This document shows positions 31,081 through 38,748 of a stretch of DNA of 44,496 nucleotides, piece after piece (position 1 is the stretch's first letter; each line of letters begins with the position of its first letter). The DNA is taken from the NCBI GenBank assembly GCA_001603145.1, contig LVBI01000031.1, forward strand, positions 1 to 44,496. Direction: 5' to 3'. A program made the position numbers and the translations under genes. This DNA comes from Spirochaetales bacterium Spiro_07 (GTDB lineage: Bacteria > Spirochaetota > Spirochaetia > Treponematales > Treponemataceae). The notes beneath the pieces are model-generated. The model was not told the origin of the DNA. It did not search any database and saw only the letters and a program-made list of their open reading frames with translations.

Positions 31081-31623
31081 GTGCAGAATATAACTGAATC
31101 AGATATTTCTAAAAAGACAAACAAGCCTTCAACGCGGCGTATTCTCGGCATAGACCCGGGCCTTGCATCAACAGGTTGGGGCGTCATAGATTTATGCGGT
31201 TCCCGGATGATTCACATCGCGCATGGTGTAATTGAAACGACAAACGCAATGAAGCATCAGGTTCGGCTGCTTGAAATCTACAACCGCGTTCTTGCCGTGT
31301 TGCGCGAATATGAGCCGACGGAAGCAAGCATGGAAGCTTTGTATTTTGCCCGGAACGTAACATCAGGTCTTGCTGTTGCAGAGGCAAGGGGCGTGGTCAC
31401 GCTATGCCTGACGCAGAACACAGTGCCGCTTGTTGAATATTCGCCGCTTTCGATAAAGCAGTGCGTCGTCGGCTCGGCAAAAGCCGAAAAAAAACATGTA
31501 CAGCAATATGTAAAGCTTCTTCTAGGTCTTGCAGAAATCCCGAAGCCAGACCACGCAGCCGATGCGCTTGCAGCGGCAATCACCCACACAATGAACACAC
31601 CGGCAGGAATCGGCGCGCTTTAA
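31081..31623 (+). CDS. ruvC: Holliday-junction resolvase RuvC
   Basis: A protein of 180 aa with the acidic active site: Asp in ILGIDPGLASTGWG, Glu in EASMEALYF, and the C-terminal pair in PDHAADALAAAI. It cuts four-way junctions after RuvAB branch migration. The only workable start is GTG at 31081, giving about 19 extra residues before RRILGIDPG, where most family members start. No Shine-Dalgarno is present and the yebC terminator ends only 9 nt upstream. An ATT start nearer the domain cannot be excluded. ruvA and ruvB are not in the window. Confidence 0.93.
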   Translation: MQNITESDISKKTNKPSTRRILGIDPGLASTGWGVIDLCGSRMIHIAHGVIETTNAMKHQVRLLEIYNRVLAVLREYEPTEASMEALYFARNVTSGLAVAEARGVVTLCLTQNTVPLVEYSPLSIKQCVVGSAKAEKKHVQQYVKLLLGLAEIPKPDHAADALAAAITHTMNTPAGIGAL

Positions 31624-31685
31624 TCAGCTGAAGCTGATGCGCCGCTAGCGCTTTAGCAACTGCCTTAAAAGCCTTTAAAAACAAA

Positions 31686-31715
31686 AAAGACCAAGACAGT
31701 CTGATCTTGGTCTTT
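31686..31715 (-). terminator. Terminator of tRNA-Arg(UCG)
   Basis: On the minus strand an 11-bp stem AAAGACCAAGA/TCTTGGTCTTT (31715-31705 with 31696-31686) is followed by TTT and a further T-rich run. Confidence 0.82.
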
Positions 31716-31788
31716 GCGTCTGACACGATTCGAACGTGCGACCTGCGGATTCGAAGTCCGACGCTCTATCCAGCTGAGCTACAAACGC
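31715..31788 (-). tRNA. tRNA-Arg (anticodon UCG)
   Basis: 74 nt. The acceptor GCGTTTG pairs with CAGACGC, and the anticodon stem TCGGA/TCCGC (one mismatch) closes the loop CTTCGAA, with TCG as anticodon. The T loop is TTCGAAT. The discriminator is A and CCA is not encoded. Confidence 0.93.
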
Positions 31789-31798
31789 AGAATTTATA

Positions 31799-31824
31799 AA
31801 GGCACTGATTTTGTTCAGTGCCTT
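31799..31824 (-). terminator. Hairpin between tRNA-His and tRNA-Arg
   Basis: AAGGCACTGA/TCAGTGCCTT, a 10-bp perfect stem with a 6-nt loop, followed on the minus strand by TATAAATT. It is either a weak terminator of tRNA-His or a processing hairpin inside a two-tRNA transcript. Only 43 nt separate the tRNAs, and no separate promoter for tRNA-Arg is visible. Confidence 0.55.
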
Positions 31825-31831
31825 AAAAAAG

Positions 31832-31904
31832 GGTGCCTGATGGGATTTGAACCCACGACAACCAGATCCACAATCTGGCGCTCTACCCCTGAACTACAGG
31901 CACC
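31832..31904 (-). tRNA. tRNA-His (anticodon GUG)
   Basis: The gene begins with the extra G-1 that pairs with C73, as expected for tRNA-His. The acceptor GTGCCTG pairs with CAGGCAC. The anticodon stem CCAGA/TCTGG closes the loop TTGTGGA with GTG. The T loop is TTCAAAT. CCA is not encoded. Confidence 0.95.
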
Positions 31905-31923
31905 ATGCGTTAGCAATGGAAAC

Positions 31924-31952
31924 AAGATACAGCAAAAGTTCAGTTGTGTCAA
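31924..31952 (-). promoter_or_regulatory. Promoter of tRNA-His
   Basis: On the minus strand, TTGACA (31952-31947) and TATCTT (31929-31924) are separated by 17 nt. The tRNA follows after 19 nt. Confidence 0.78.
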
Positions 31953-32020
31953 GAGGTTCGTCTTTTAGTCTTGCAGCGATAGCTTTTCGGTTTATGAAAA
32001 TCTCAGTTTGTCAGATTTTT

Positions 32021-32048
32021 TTGCATTTTCATAGAAACATGTTATAAT
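32021..32048 (+). promoter_or_regulatory. Promoter of the hydrogenase-receptor gene
   Basis: TTGCAT (32021-32026) and a consensus TATAAT (32043-32048) are separated by 16 nt. A leader of about 47 nt follows, with TAGGG before the ATG as ribosome site. Confidence 0.6.
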
Positions 32049-32101
32049 TAGCGCATGCGACTTTGGAAGTTGTACATTCCTTTTTTGGTATAGGGTAGAT
32101 T

Positions 32102-34051
32102 ATGAACGAATATTCAAATGCGGAACATCTCCGGCCCGTGGTTTATGTCGATCCAGAAAAATGCTGTAATTGTCACCGCTGCATCAGCGTCTGCCCCGTC
32201 AAGATGTGCAACAACGGCTCAGGCGACCATGTTTCCGTCAACCACGATTTGTGCATCGGTTGCGGCACATGCATTGATGCTTGTGTACATGGTGCTAGAA
32301 CCGGCATAGACGATATGCACACATTCTTCCGCGATTTGAAGTCGGAAACACCGATGATTGCCATTGTTGCGCCTGCCGTAGCCGTAAACTTTAAAGGCAA
32401 AGACCTTGAATTGAACGGCTGGCTTAAATCTATCGGCGTTAAGGCTGTTTTCGATGTATCGTTCGGCGCAGAGCTGACCACCAAAAGTTATGTAGAGCAG
32501 ATAAAGAAAGAAAACCCTGATATTATGATTTCTCAGCCTTGCCCCGCGCTTGTAAGCTTTGTTGAAATCTATCAGCCGCAGCTCATTCAGCATCTGGCAA
32601 AAGCTGACAGCCCGATGGCACACACAATCGAATGTATCAGAAACTTTTACCCAGAATACAAAGATTGCAAAATTGCGGTCATCTCTCCTTGTTTCGCCAA
32701 GCGGCGCGAGTTTGATGAAAACGGCCGCGGTGACTATAACGTTACGATGAAGAATCTCAGCATCTATTTCGATGAAAAAGGAATAGACTTATCAAAGTTT
32801 CCGAAAGTTCAGTACGACAACCCTCCGGCGGAACGCGCTGTTTTGTATTCAACACCGGGCGGCCTTATGCGCACTGCAGAGCGTTTTGTACCGGGCATTT
32901 CTGCGCAGACACGCAAGATAGAAGGGCAGCCAGCCGTGTTCGAATATCTGTCTGGGCTTGACCGCACTCTTTCAGCTGGCGGCAAGCCATTCTATCGGCT
33001 TGTAGACTGCCTGAACTGCGATAAGGGCTGCAACCGCGGCGGCGGAACGATGAACAACAATATGCCTCTTGACGAGCTTGAAGAGCTTGTTGAAAGCAGG
33101 GCACGCGCCAGACGTGAGCACTGGAAGACATCAGGCTACAAGCCGAGCAAATTTGCTCTAAGAAAGCTTGAAAAAACTGTCAACGCTTATTGGAAGCCCG
33201 GTATTTACGAGCGCAAGTATTATGACCGCAGCGCTGTAATGCGGAAGTTCATCAAGACTCCGACCGAAGAGGAGCTGCAGCAGATTTACGCCAGCATGGA
33301 GAAGCACTCCAAAAAAGATATGTATGACTGCGGTGCTTGCGGCTATACCGGCTGCGAGCAGATGGCTATCGCTATTTTCAACGGTCTGAACCGTAGGGAA
33401 AACTGCCATCACTATGTTATGCACCTTGCAAATCAAGATCATGAAAAAGAAATCCGCGAGGCCGTCAACAGCATAACCGAAGCGGTCCGTTCCGGCAGCG
33501 AAGCACTGCGGAGCAATGTGCACGATTTGCAGGAAATCAGAAACATGAACACGCTCACGATAGATGGTATCAAAGAGCTGAACACAAAGATTGACGGCAT
33601 CTGGGATATTGTGGGCATCATCAACAATGTCGCAGACCAGACTAAAATCATCGCATTCAATGCAGAACTTGAAGCTTCAAGTTCCGGCGAGGCTGGCAAG
33701 AATTTCCATATCGTTGCAACTGAAATCCGCCGCCTGTCTGGCACAATCATCGACAGCATCAAGGAAATCAAGGACATTATCGATGAGATTCAGCGCGCAT
33801 CAGACCGGCTTATTCTTGACAGCGAAAAGGGCACGCGCCAGATTGATGCCAGCTGCGAAAATGCGAAGTCGCTTGAAAGAGGCTTCGGAAGCATCATGGC
33901 CAGTTCCGATACGGCTGCGGAAAATCAGCATGAAATCAAGAATTATGTGGGGCAGGTGACAGCTTCTGGTGATAAGATTTTCAACACCCTGCAGCAGATT
34001 GCGCAGGGCATCGAAGAATTCTCCCAGAACACGGCCGGCGTTTCGCGTTAG
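32102..34051 (+). CDS. Sensory-type [FeFe]-hydrogenase fused to a chemotaxis-receptor signalling domain
   Basis: A protein of 649 aa. Domains in order: two [4Fe-4S] ferredoxin motifs (C21-C31 region CCNCHRCISVCP and C51-C61 region CIGCGTCIDAC); an [FeFe]-hydrogenase H-cluster domain (about 80-320); a further DCGACGYTGC iron-sulphur motif (C410, C413, C418, C435); and a methyl-accepting-chemotaxis signalling domain (about 450-649) with the hairpin-tip sequence NAELEASSSGEAGKNF (520-535). H-cluster cysteines are kept at C147 (SQPCPA), C197 (SPCFAK), C306 and C310 (NCDKGCNRGGG). The first cysteine of the standard TSCCP motif is Pro146. No transmembrane helix. Inferred role: a cytoplasmic hydrogen or redox sensor signalling to CheA/CheW. 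H-cluster maturases and che genes are not in the window. Confidence 0.88.
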   Translation: MNEYSNAEHLRPVVYVDPEKCCNCHRCISVCPVKMCNNGSGDHVSVNHDLCIGCGTCIDACVHGARTGIDDMHTFFRDLKSETPMIAIVAPAVAVNFKGKDLELNGWLKSIGVKAVFDVSFGAELTTKSYVEQIKKENPDIMISQPCPALVSFVEIYQPQLIQHLAKADSPMAHTIECIRNFYPEYKDCKIAVISPCFAKRREFDENGRGDYNVTMKNLSIYFDEKGIDLSKFPKVQYDNPPAERAVLYSTPGGLMRTAERFVPGISAQTRKIEGQPAVFEYLSGLDRTLSAGGKPFYRLVDCLNCDKGCNRGGGTMNNNMPLDELEELVESRARARREHWKTSGYKPSKFALRKLEKTVNAYWKPGIYERKYYDRSAVMRKFIKTPTEEELQQIYASMEKHSKKDMYDCGACGYTGCEQMAIAIFNGLNRRENCHHYVMHLANQDHEKEIREAVNSITEAVRSGSEALRSNVHDLQEIRNMNTLTIDGIKELNTKIDGIWDIVGIINNVADQTKIIAFNAELEASSSGEAGKNFHIVATEIRRLSGTIIDSIKEIKDIIDEIQRASDRLILDSEKGTRQIDASCENAKSLERGFGSIMASSDTAAENQHEIKNYVGQVTASGDKIFNTLQQIAQGIEEFSQNTAGVSR

Positions 34052-34080
34052 CTTAAGCAGCCTTTTCAGCTTTATCTAGA

Positions 34081-34099
34081 GATTTCGCATAGCGAAATC
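34081..34099. repeat. Perfect hairpin after the hydrogenase-receptor gene
   Basis: GATTTCGC, ATA, GCGAAATC: an 8-bp stem with a 3-nt loop, in the 102-bp gap between convergent genes. The flanks hold related words (AGCTTTATCTAGAGA near 34068, and AGCTTTATCTGTAGA near 34119, followed by TTAAGCTGCCGC). No strong U-run. Confidence 0.45.
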
Positions 34100-34153
34100 G
34101 ACACTTTTCGCCAAATAAGCTTTATCTGTAGATTAAGCTGCCGCAAAAAGCAG

Positions 34154-35911
34154 CTATCTTGTTGCAAGCTTATAGTATTCGCCTTTGAGTGCCATCAATT
34201 CAGCGTGGCTGCCGCGCTCTTTGATTTCGCCGTCATTCACATAAAAGATTATGTCGCTCTCTCTGATTGTAGAAAGCCGGTGCGCAATGATGAACGAAGT
34301 ACGGTTCTTCAAGAGTTCGGCAAGCCCTTTTTGAAGCAGCCTTTCAGTTTCTGAGTCTACGGAAGACGTCGCTTCGTCAAGAATAAGAATGCGCGGATCA
34401 GACAAAAGCACGCGCGCAAAGCTTATAAGCTGTTTCTGGCCTGTCGAAAGCCCGCCGCCGTTTTCATGCAGCACAGTGTTGTAGCCGTCTTTGAAGGCGC
34501 TTATAAACTCATGAGCCTGAACAGTCTTGGCGGCTCTAATTACTTCTTCGTCAGTTGCGTCAAGCTTGCCGTAGCGGATGTTCTCTATGATTGTGCCCGA
34601 AAACAAGAAGCTGTCTTGCAGCATTACGCCGACCTGCTTTCTTATCGACTTAATCTTAAGCTGCTGCGTGTCAATTCCGTCTATAAGAATCTGCCCGTCG
34701 TCAGGGTTATAAAAGCGCGAAAGCAGGTTGACAATCGTTGTCTTGCCTGCGCCTGTAGGGCCGACGATGGCAACCTGCGTGCCTGGCTCAATCTCAAAAT
34801 TGATGTTCTTCAAAATCGGGTTGCCTTTCTCATAAGAGAAATTCACATTTCTGAAAGACACATGCCCGCGTATCGGCGGCAAATCTGTAACGCCGGGCTT
34901 GTCTGTAATGTCCTCGTTTTCGTCAAGCAGCTCAAAAATGCGCTCCATGTATGCGCCGGTTGTAACCATGGAATTGTAGAAATTGCCCAGATTCTGAATC
35001 GGATTCCAGAAACGCCAGATGTAGCCCGAAAAAGCGACGAGCGTTCCGATTGAAACAGCCGCACCGAGCCACTGAATTCCGGCCATATAAACAAGTGTTA
35101 CGCCGAAAGTCGAAAGATTATCGATAACAGGCCAGATTATGTTGTTGATGTTTACGGCCTTCATCCAAGTTTTTTTCCATTCGTTGCAGAGACCGCGGAA
35201 AATGTTCATGTTTATGCTTTCGCGCGAAAAGCTCTGCGTAATTTTCATGCCGTTCAAGCTTTCGCTAAGATATGCGTTGAGGTTAGACTGCTTGTAGCTC
35301 ACCTGCTGCCAGGCTTTGTGCTGCACCTTTTTGAGAGAAAGCAGCGTAATCAAAAGCAGCGGCAGCACGGCCATGCAGATTAGCGTAAGGCGCGTGTCTA
35401 TGGCAAACATAAAGCAGAGAATAACTATAATGTTGAAAAGGTCGCTTATAAGCTGAATTATTCCGTTTGAAAGCAAATCTGAAAGCGAATTGACGTAGTT
35501 TACAACCCTTATCTGAATCTTGCCGTGCGGGCGGGAATCAAAATAAGTGAAAGGCAGCGCCTGAAGCTTGGCGAAAATGTCGCGCCTTATCTCGACGATG
35601 ATTTTCTGCGCGACACGCGTCATAAGCCTAAGCTTGACGACGAGCAGCCGCCAAACGATAACCGAATTGCACAGCAGCAATGCGGCAAGGCCGAAAAGCA
35701 TGTGCATGTTCTTTTGCGGAATCGCCTTGTCTATGGCAAGCTTTATAAGCAGCGGGCTTATAAGCGAAACGCCCGAAGCCGCAAGCATCGCAATGCATGA
35801 AAGAAGCATCTGCTTTTTATACGGCTTTATCCAATGAAAAAGCCGCGCAATTATGTGAACGTCAATCTTTCTGTCGTCAAGTTCGTCTTCGTCAAATCTA
35901 TTCCGTGCCAT
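34154..35911 (-). CDS. ABC exporter half-transporter, subunit B of a heterodimer
   Basis: A protein of 585 aa: six transmembrane helices (about 35-330) and a C-terminal ATPase. Walker A is GPTGAGKTT, Walker B ILILDEATSSVD with the catalytic Glu, and the H-loop IAHRLSTI. The signature is LSTGQ instead of LSGGQ. It starts 21 nt after the partner gene, with AAGGA as ribosome site. The two proteins should form a heterodimeric multidrug or lipid exporter of the LmrCD / TM287-288 kind. Cargo cannot be read from sequence. Confidence 0.92.
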   Translation of the reverse strand: MARNRFDEDELDDRKIDVHIIARLFHWIKPYKKQMLLSCIAMLAASGVSLISPLLIKLAIDKAIPQKNMHMLFGLAALLLCNSVIVWRLLVVKLRLMTRVAQKIIVEIRRDIFAKLQALPFTYFDSRPHGKIQIRVVNYVNSLSDLLSNGIIQLISDLFNIIVILCFMFAIDTRLTLICMAVLPLLLITLLSLKKVQHKAWQQVSYKQSNLNAYLSESLNGMKITQSFSRESINMNIFRGLCNEWKKTWMKAVNINNIIWPVIDNLSTFGVTLVYMAGIQWLGAAVSIGTLVAFSGYIWRFWNPIQNLGNFYNSMVTTGAYMERIFELLDENEDITDKPGVTDLPPIRGHVSFRNVNFSYEKGNPILKNINFEIEPGTQVAIVGPTGAGKTTIVNLLSRFYNPDDGQILIDGIDTQQLKIKSIRKQVGVMLQDSFLFSGTIIENIRYGKLDATDEEVIRAAKTVQAHEFISAFKDGYNTVLHENGGGLSTGQKQLISFARVLLSDPRILILDEATSSVDSETERLLQKGLAELLKNRTSFIIAHRLSTIRESDIIFYVNDGEIKERGSHAELMALKGEYYKLATR

Positions 35912-35932
35912 TTTAGTTCCTTCTAACCGTCG

Positions 35933-37663
35933 TCAAAGTTCGTTCTGATTCTTGTAGACATGGCTGTAATAGCCGTCTTGTTTTATAAGCTCTTCGTGCG
36001 TTCCTCTTTGCGCAATTCTGCCGTTTTCAATAACCAGAATAATGTCTGCATTTTCGAACGACGAAATGCGGTGGCTTATGATGAAGCTCGTATGTCCTTT
36101 TGATTGTTCCTTGATTGATTTTCTGATGCGCTCTTCAGTTTCTGTGTCTACGGCTGAAGTAGTGTCGTCAAGAATCATCACTTTGGGGTTTGCAAGGAAA
36201 AGCCTTGCAAGCGCAATGCGCTGTTTCTGGCCGCCCGAAAGACCGACACCGCGCTCGCCGACAACTGTGTCATAGCCTTCGGTCAAGTCTGCAATAAAGT
36301 CTTTTACGCGCGCAAGCTTGGCGGCTCGCTCAACTTCGTCAAAGCTTGCTTCTGGGGTTGCAAAGCGTATATTCTCAACAACTGAATCTGAAAACAAGAA
36401 AACGTCCTGCATCGTAATGCCGATGTTCCGTCTTAGATATTGCAAGTCATATTTGCGCACGTCTATGCCGTCAACAAGAATTTCTCCGTCAGTCACGTCG
36501 TAGTAGCGGCACAAAAGCTTTGCGATTGTAGATTTGCCGCTGCCTGTCGGGCCGAGAATTCCGACTGTCATGCCGGGCTCTATGCAGAACGAAACATTGT
36601 CAAGCACTTTTGTTGAATCATAAGCAAAGCTCACGTTCCTGAATTCGATTTTGCCTTCAATCGGTTTTGTTGCGCCGTTTTCGGTTTTGCTTATCGCGCC
36701 CGGGGTGTTTACAATTTTCGGCTTTGTGCAATGAAGCTCGTAAAGACGCTGCGCGCAGGCTGAAAAGCGCTGCATGTTGTCCACAAGAATTCCAAACATA
36801 TTTATAGGCTGAGTAAACGCCCACATAAGTCCGTTGAAAGTTACAATCTGGCCAAGCGTCATTTCGCCGTTCATTACAAGATAACCGCCAAAAAGAATAA
36901 GGATTACTGGAAGCGTGCCGCAGATGGCTTCAATTGCCGGCGTATACTTTATGCGTATGTCCGCGTTTTCAATGTTCCTGTCCATATAAGCGGTGTTTTC
37001 CACATCGAATTTGTCTTTTTCGTATTCTTCGCGTACAAAAGCCTTGACGACTCTATTTCCGGCTATGTTCTCGCCGGCACGCGTGTTGAGCACAGCAAAC
37101 TGGTCGCGCACTTTAAGGTGCGAAGGTCTTATCTGAATTTTGAACTTCCATATAAGAAAAGCGACAAACGGTGCAACCACCATAAAAGCGAGCGTGAGCT
37201 TTATGTTTATCTGCATCGATACGGCAATCGAAAAAATATAGATGAGGCTGTTTTCTATAATCTGATAGAACGACCAGGCTACAAAGTGACGCACCATGTC
37301 GAGGTCGCTTGTAAGAAGCGTCATCACGTTGCCGGTCGGTGATTTGTCGAACCACGAAAAGTCAAGTGTCTGAATGTGCGCGTACAAATCCTGGCGCATG
37401 GTGCGCATTACGTTTTGAGAGCAGTGCTCAAATATCAGCTGATAAAGATAGCGCAGTACAGCCTTGGCAAATGTGCAGCAAATCATTATAAGCACAAATT
37501 TTATAAGCAGGTTATGCTCACCGCCAGTTATAACGCGGTCAACGATTCTTCCACTGACAGAAGGGTTCACCATGTTCAGTGCCGAAACGGTAATTGTCAG
37601 CATGACGGCAAGCGCCATCCAAAAGCGGTAACGGCGGATATAAGACCAAATCCACTTAAACAT
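35933..37663 (-). CDS. ABC exporter half-transporter, subunit A of a heterodimer
   Basis: A protein of 576 aa: six transmembrane helices (about 12-300) and a C-terminal ATPase. Walker A GPTGSGKST, signature LSGGQKQR and H-loop ISHRISSF are normal, but Walker B reads VMILDDTTSAVD, with Asp replacing the catalytic Glu. So its own ATP site is degenerate and should pair with the LSTGQ signature of the downstream subunit. ATG 37663 is preferred because GGTGG sits 5 nt upstream; an in-frame ATG at 37675 lies before that site. First gene of the two-gene operon, divergent from the ankyrin gene. Confidence 0.92.
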   Translation of the reverse strand: MFKWIWSYIRRYRFWMALAVMLTITVSALNMVNPSVSGRIVDRVITGGEHNLLIKFVLIMICCTFAKAVLRYLYQLIFEHCSQNVMRTMRQDLYAHIQTLDFSWFDKSPTGNVMTLLTSDLDMVRHFVAWSFYQIIENSLIYIFSIAVSMQINIKLTLAFMVVAPFVAFLIWKFKIQIRPSHLKVRDQFAVLNTRAGENIAGNRVVKAFVREEYEKDKFDVENTAYMDRNIENADIRIKYTPAIEAICGTLPVILILFGGYLVMNGEMTLGQIVTFNGLMWAFTQPINMFGILVDNMQRFSACAQRLYELHCTKPKIVNTPGAISKTENGATKPIEGKIEFRNVSFAYDSTKVLDNVSFCIEPGMTVGILGPTGSGKSTIAKLLCRYYDVTDGEILVDGIDVRKYDLQYLRRNIGITMQDVFLFSDSVVENIRFATPEASFDEVERAAKLARVKDFIADLTEGYDTVVGERGVGLSGGQKQRIALARLFLANPKVMILDDTTSAVDTETEERIRKSIKEQSKGHTSFIISHRISSFENADIILVIENGRIAQRGTHEELIKQDGYYSHVYKNQNEL

Positions 37664-37783
37664 AAAGACCACCATATAAATAGAAACTATGTCTACAAAC
37701 TAGCATATGGTTGTAATTATACAATACATGATTTTCCCTACAGTTTTGAGCATTTTTGTTTCCAATTTTTGTTTAGCTTATAC

Positions 37784-37812
37784 TTGTTGACTTTCAATAG
37801 ATAGTTTATACT
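37784..37812 (+). promoter_or_regulatory. Promoter of the ankyrin gene, placed for a leaderless mRNA
   Basis: TTGTTG (37784-37789) and TATACT (37807-37812) are separated by 17 nt. The ATG at 37819 is 6 nt after the -10 box. No Shine-Dalgarno sequence. Confidence 0.6.
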
Positions 37813-37818
37813 GAATCT

Positions 37819-38748
37819 ATGAAATGGTTAATTGTTGCTCCAAAAGCGGAAAGTCCGGCCGTTGATGCGGTTCAATGCTTTCTGCATGAGAACATGGTAA
37901 AGTCTACAGTATATGCTATAGATAATCAAAAAAGTTTAACGATTCTTGAAAAGGCTGATGCGGCTTTTAAGAAAATTAAGAAAAGTTTTTCTGATGCTAC
38001 GCACTGCATTTTTTTGGATGCACAGAATTATGCTGCCGATGCGTCTATGCCTTATATGTGCGGTCTTTTATCAGGCCGCGGAATTCCTGTTTTTGTTACA
38101 GGCTATGATTCAGCAAAAGAGCTTCCCGCTGTTTTTTCCGGCTTTAAGACTTTTGAAACCGAAAAAAAGCTTTTGAAAGAGCTTGCAAAGCGTTTCGTCG
38201 TCTATATAGAAGAAGAAACAAAATCTGATGCAAGAAAAGTGCTTTACGATAAAGGCCTGCCGTTTACGCCAGACTGCTTTTCTTTTCAGATTGCGAAAGG
38301 CAACGAAGAAACTTGCAGCCTCTTTTTGCAGGCCGGTATGGGCGTAAACGAAGTTGATTCAGCCGGCACACCGATGCTGTGCAACGCTGCGCGTGCTGAA
38401 CACAAAGAAATTGTGCTTATGCTTTTAAAGAACGGCGCAGACGTGAACATGATTTCTAAAGACCGAGGCTATTCGCCTTTGATGGACGCAATCTGGCGCG
38501 AAAATGCTGAAATTTCAGAAATATTTATAGAGAATGGGGCAGATCTGAACATTATAAGCAACGACGGTCAGACGCCGCTGATTCTGGCTGTGGGCAACGG
38601 CAATGCAGAAATCTGCGAGCTGCTTGCAAAGCACGGCGCTGACGGCAAGATGAAAGACCACATGGGCATGACCGCTTATGGTTATGCAAAGCTTTTTAAG
38701 AAAGATGCTATTCAGGCGATTCTGGAAAAATATGGAAAAGCAGACTAA
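37819..38748 (+). CDS. Ankyrin-repeat protein with a Rossmann-like N-terminal domain
   Basis: A protein of 309 aa, soluble. The C-terminal half (about 150-305) has four to five ankyrin repeats, with typical turns at TPMLCNAARAEHKEIVLMLL, KNGADVN, SPLMDAI, ENGADLNIIS, TPLILAV and AKHGAD. The N-terminal 130 residues look like a small alpha/beta sensor or nucleoside-deoxyribosyltransferase/TIR-like fold: MKWLIVAPKA strand, HCIFLDAQNYAADASMPYMC, and GRGIPVFVTGY. That assignment is by pattern only; no catalytic Glu is obvious. It probably mediates protein contacts. It overlaps the murG start by 17 nt, so it heads the murG operon. Confidence 0.8.
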   Translation: MKWLIVAPKAESPAVDAVQCFLHENMVKSTVYAIDNQKSLTILEKADAAFKKIKKSFSDATHCIFLDAQNYAADASMPYMCGLLSGRGIPVFVTGYDSAKELPAVFSGFKTFETEKKLLKELAKRFVVYIEEETKSDARKVLYDKGLPFTPDCFSFQIAKGNEETCSLFLQAGMGVNEVDSAGTPMLCNAARAEHKEIVLMLLKNGADVNMISKDRGYSPLMDAIWRENAEISEIFIENGADLNIISNDGQTPLILAVGNGNAEICELLAKHGADGKMKDHMGMTAYGYAKLFKKDAIQAILEKYGKAD

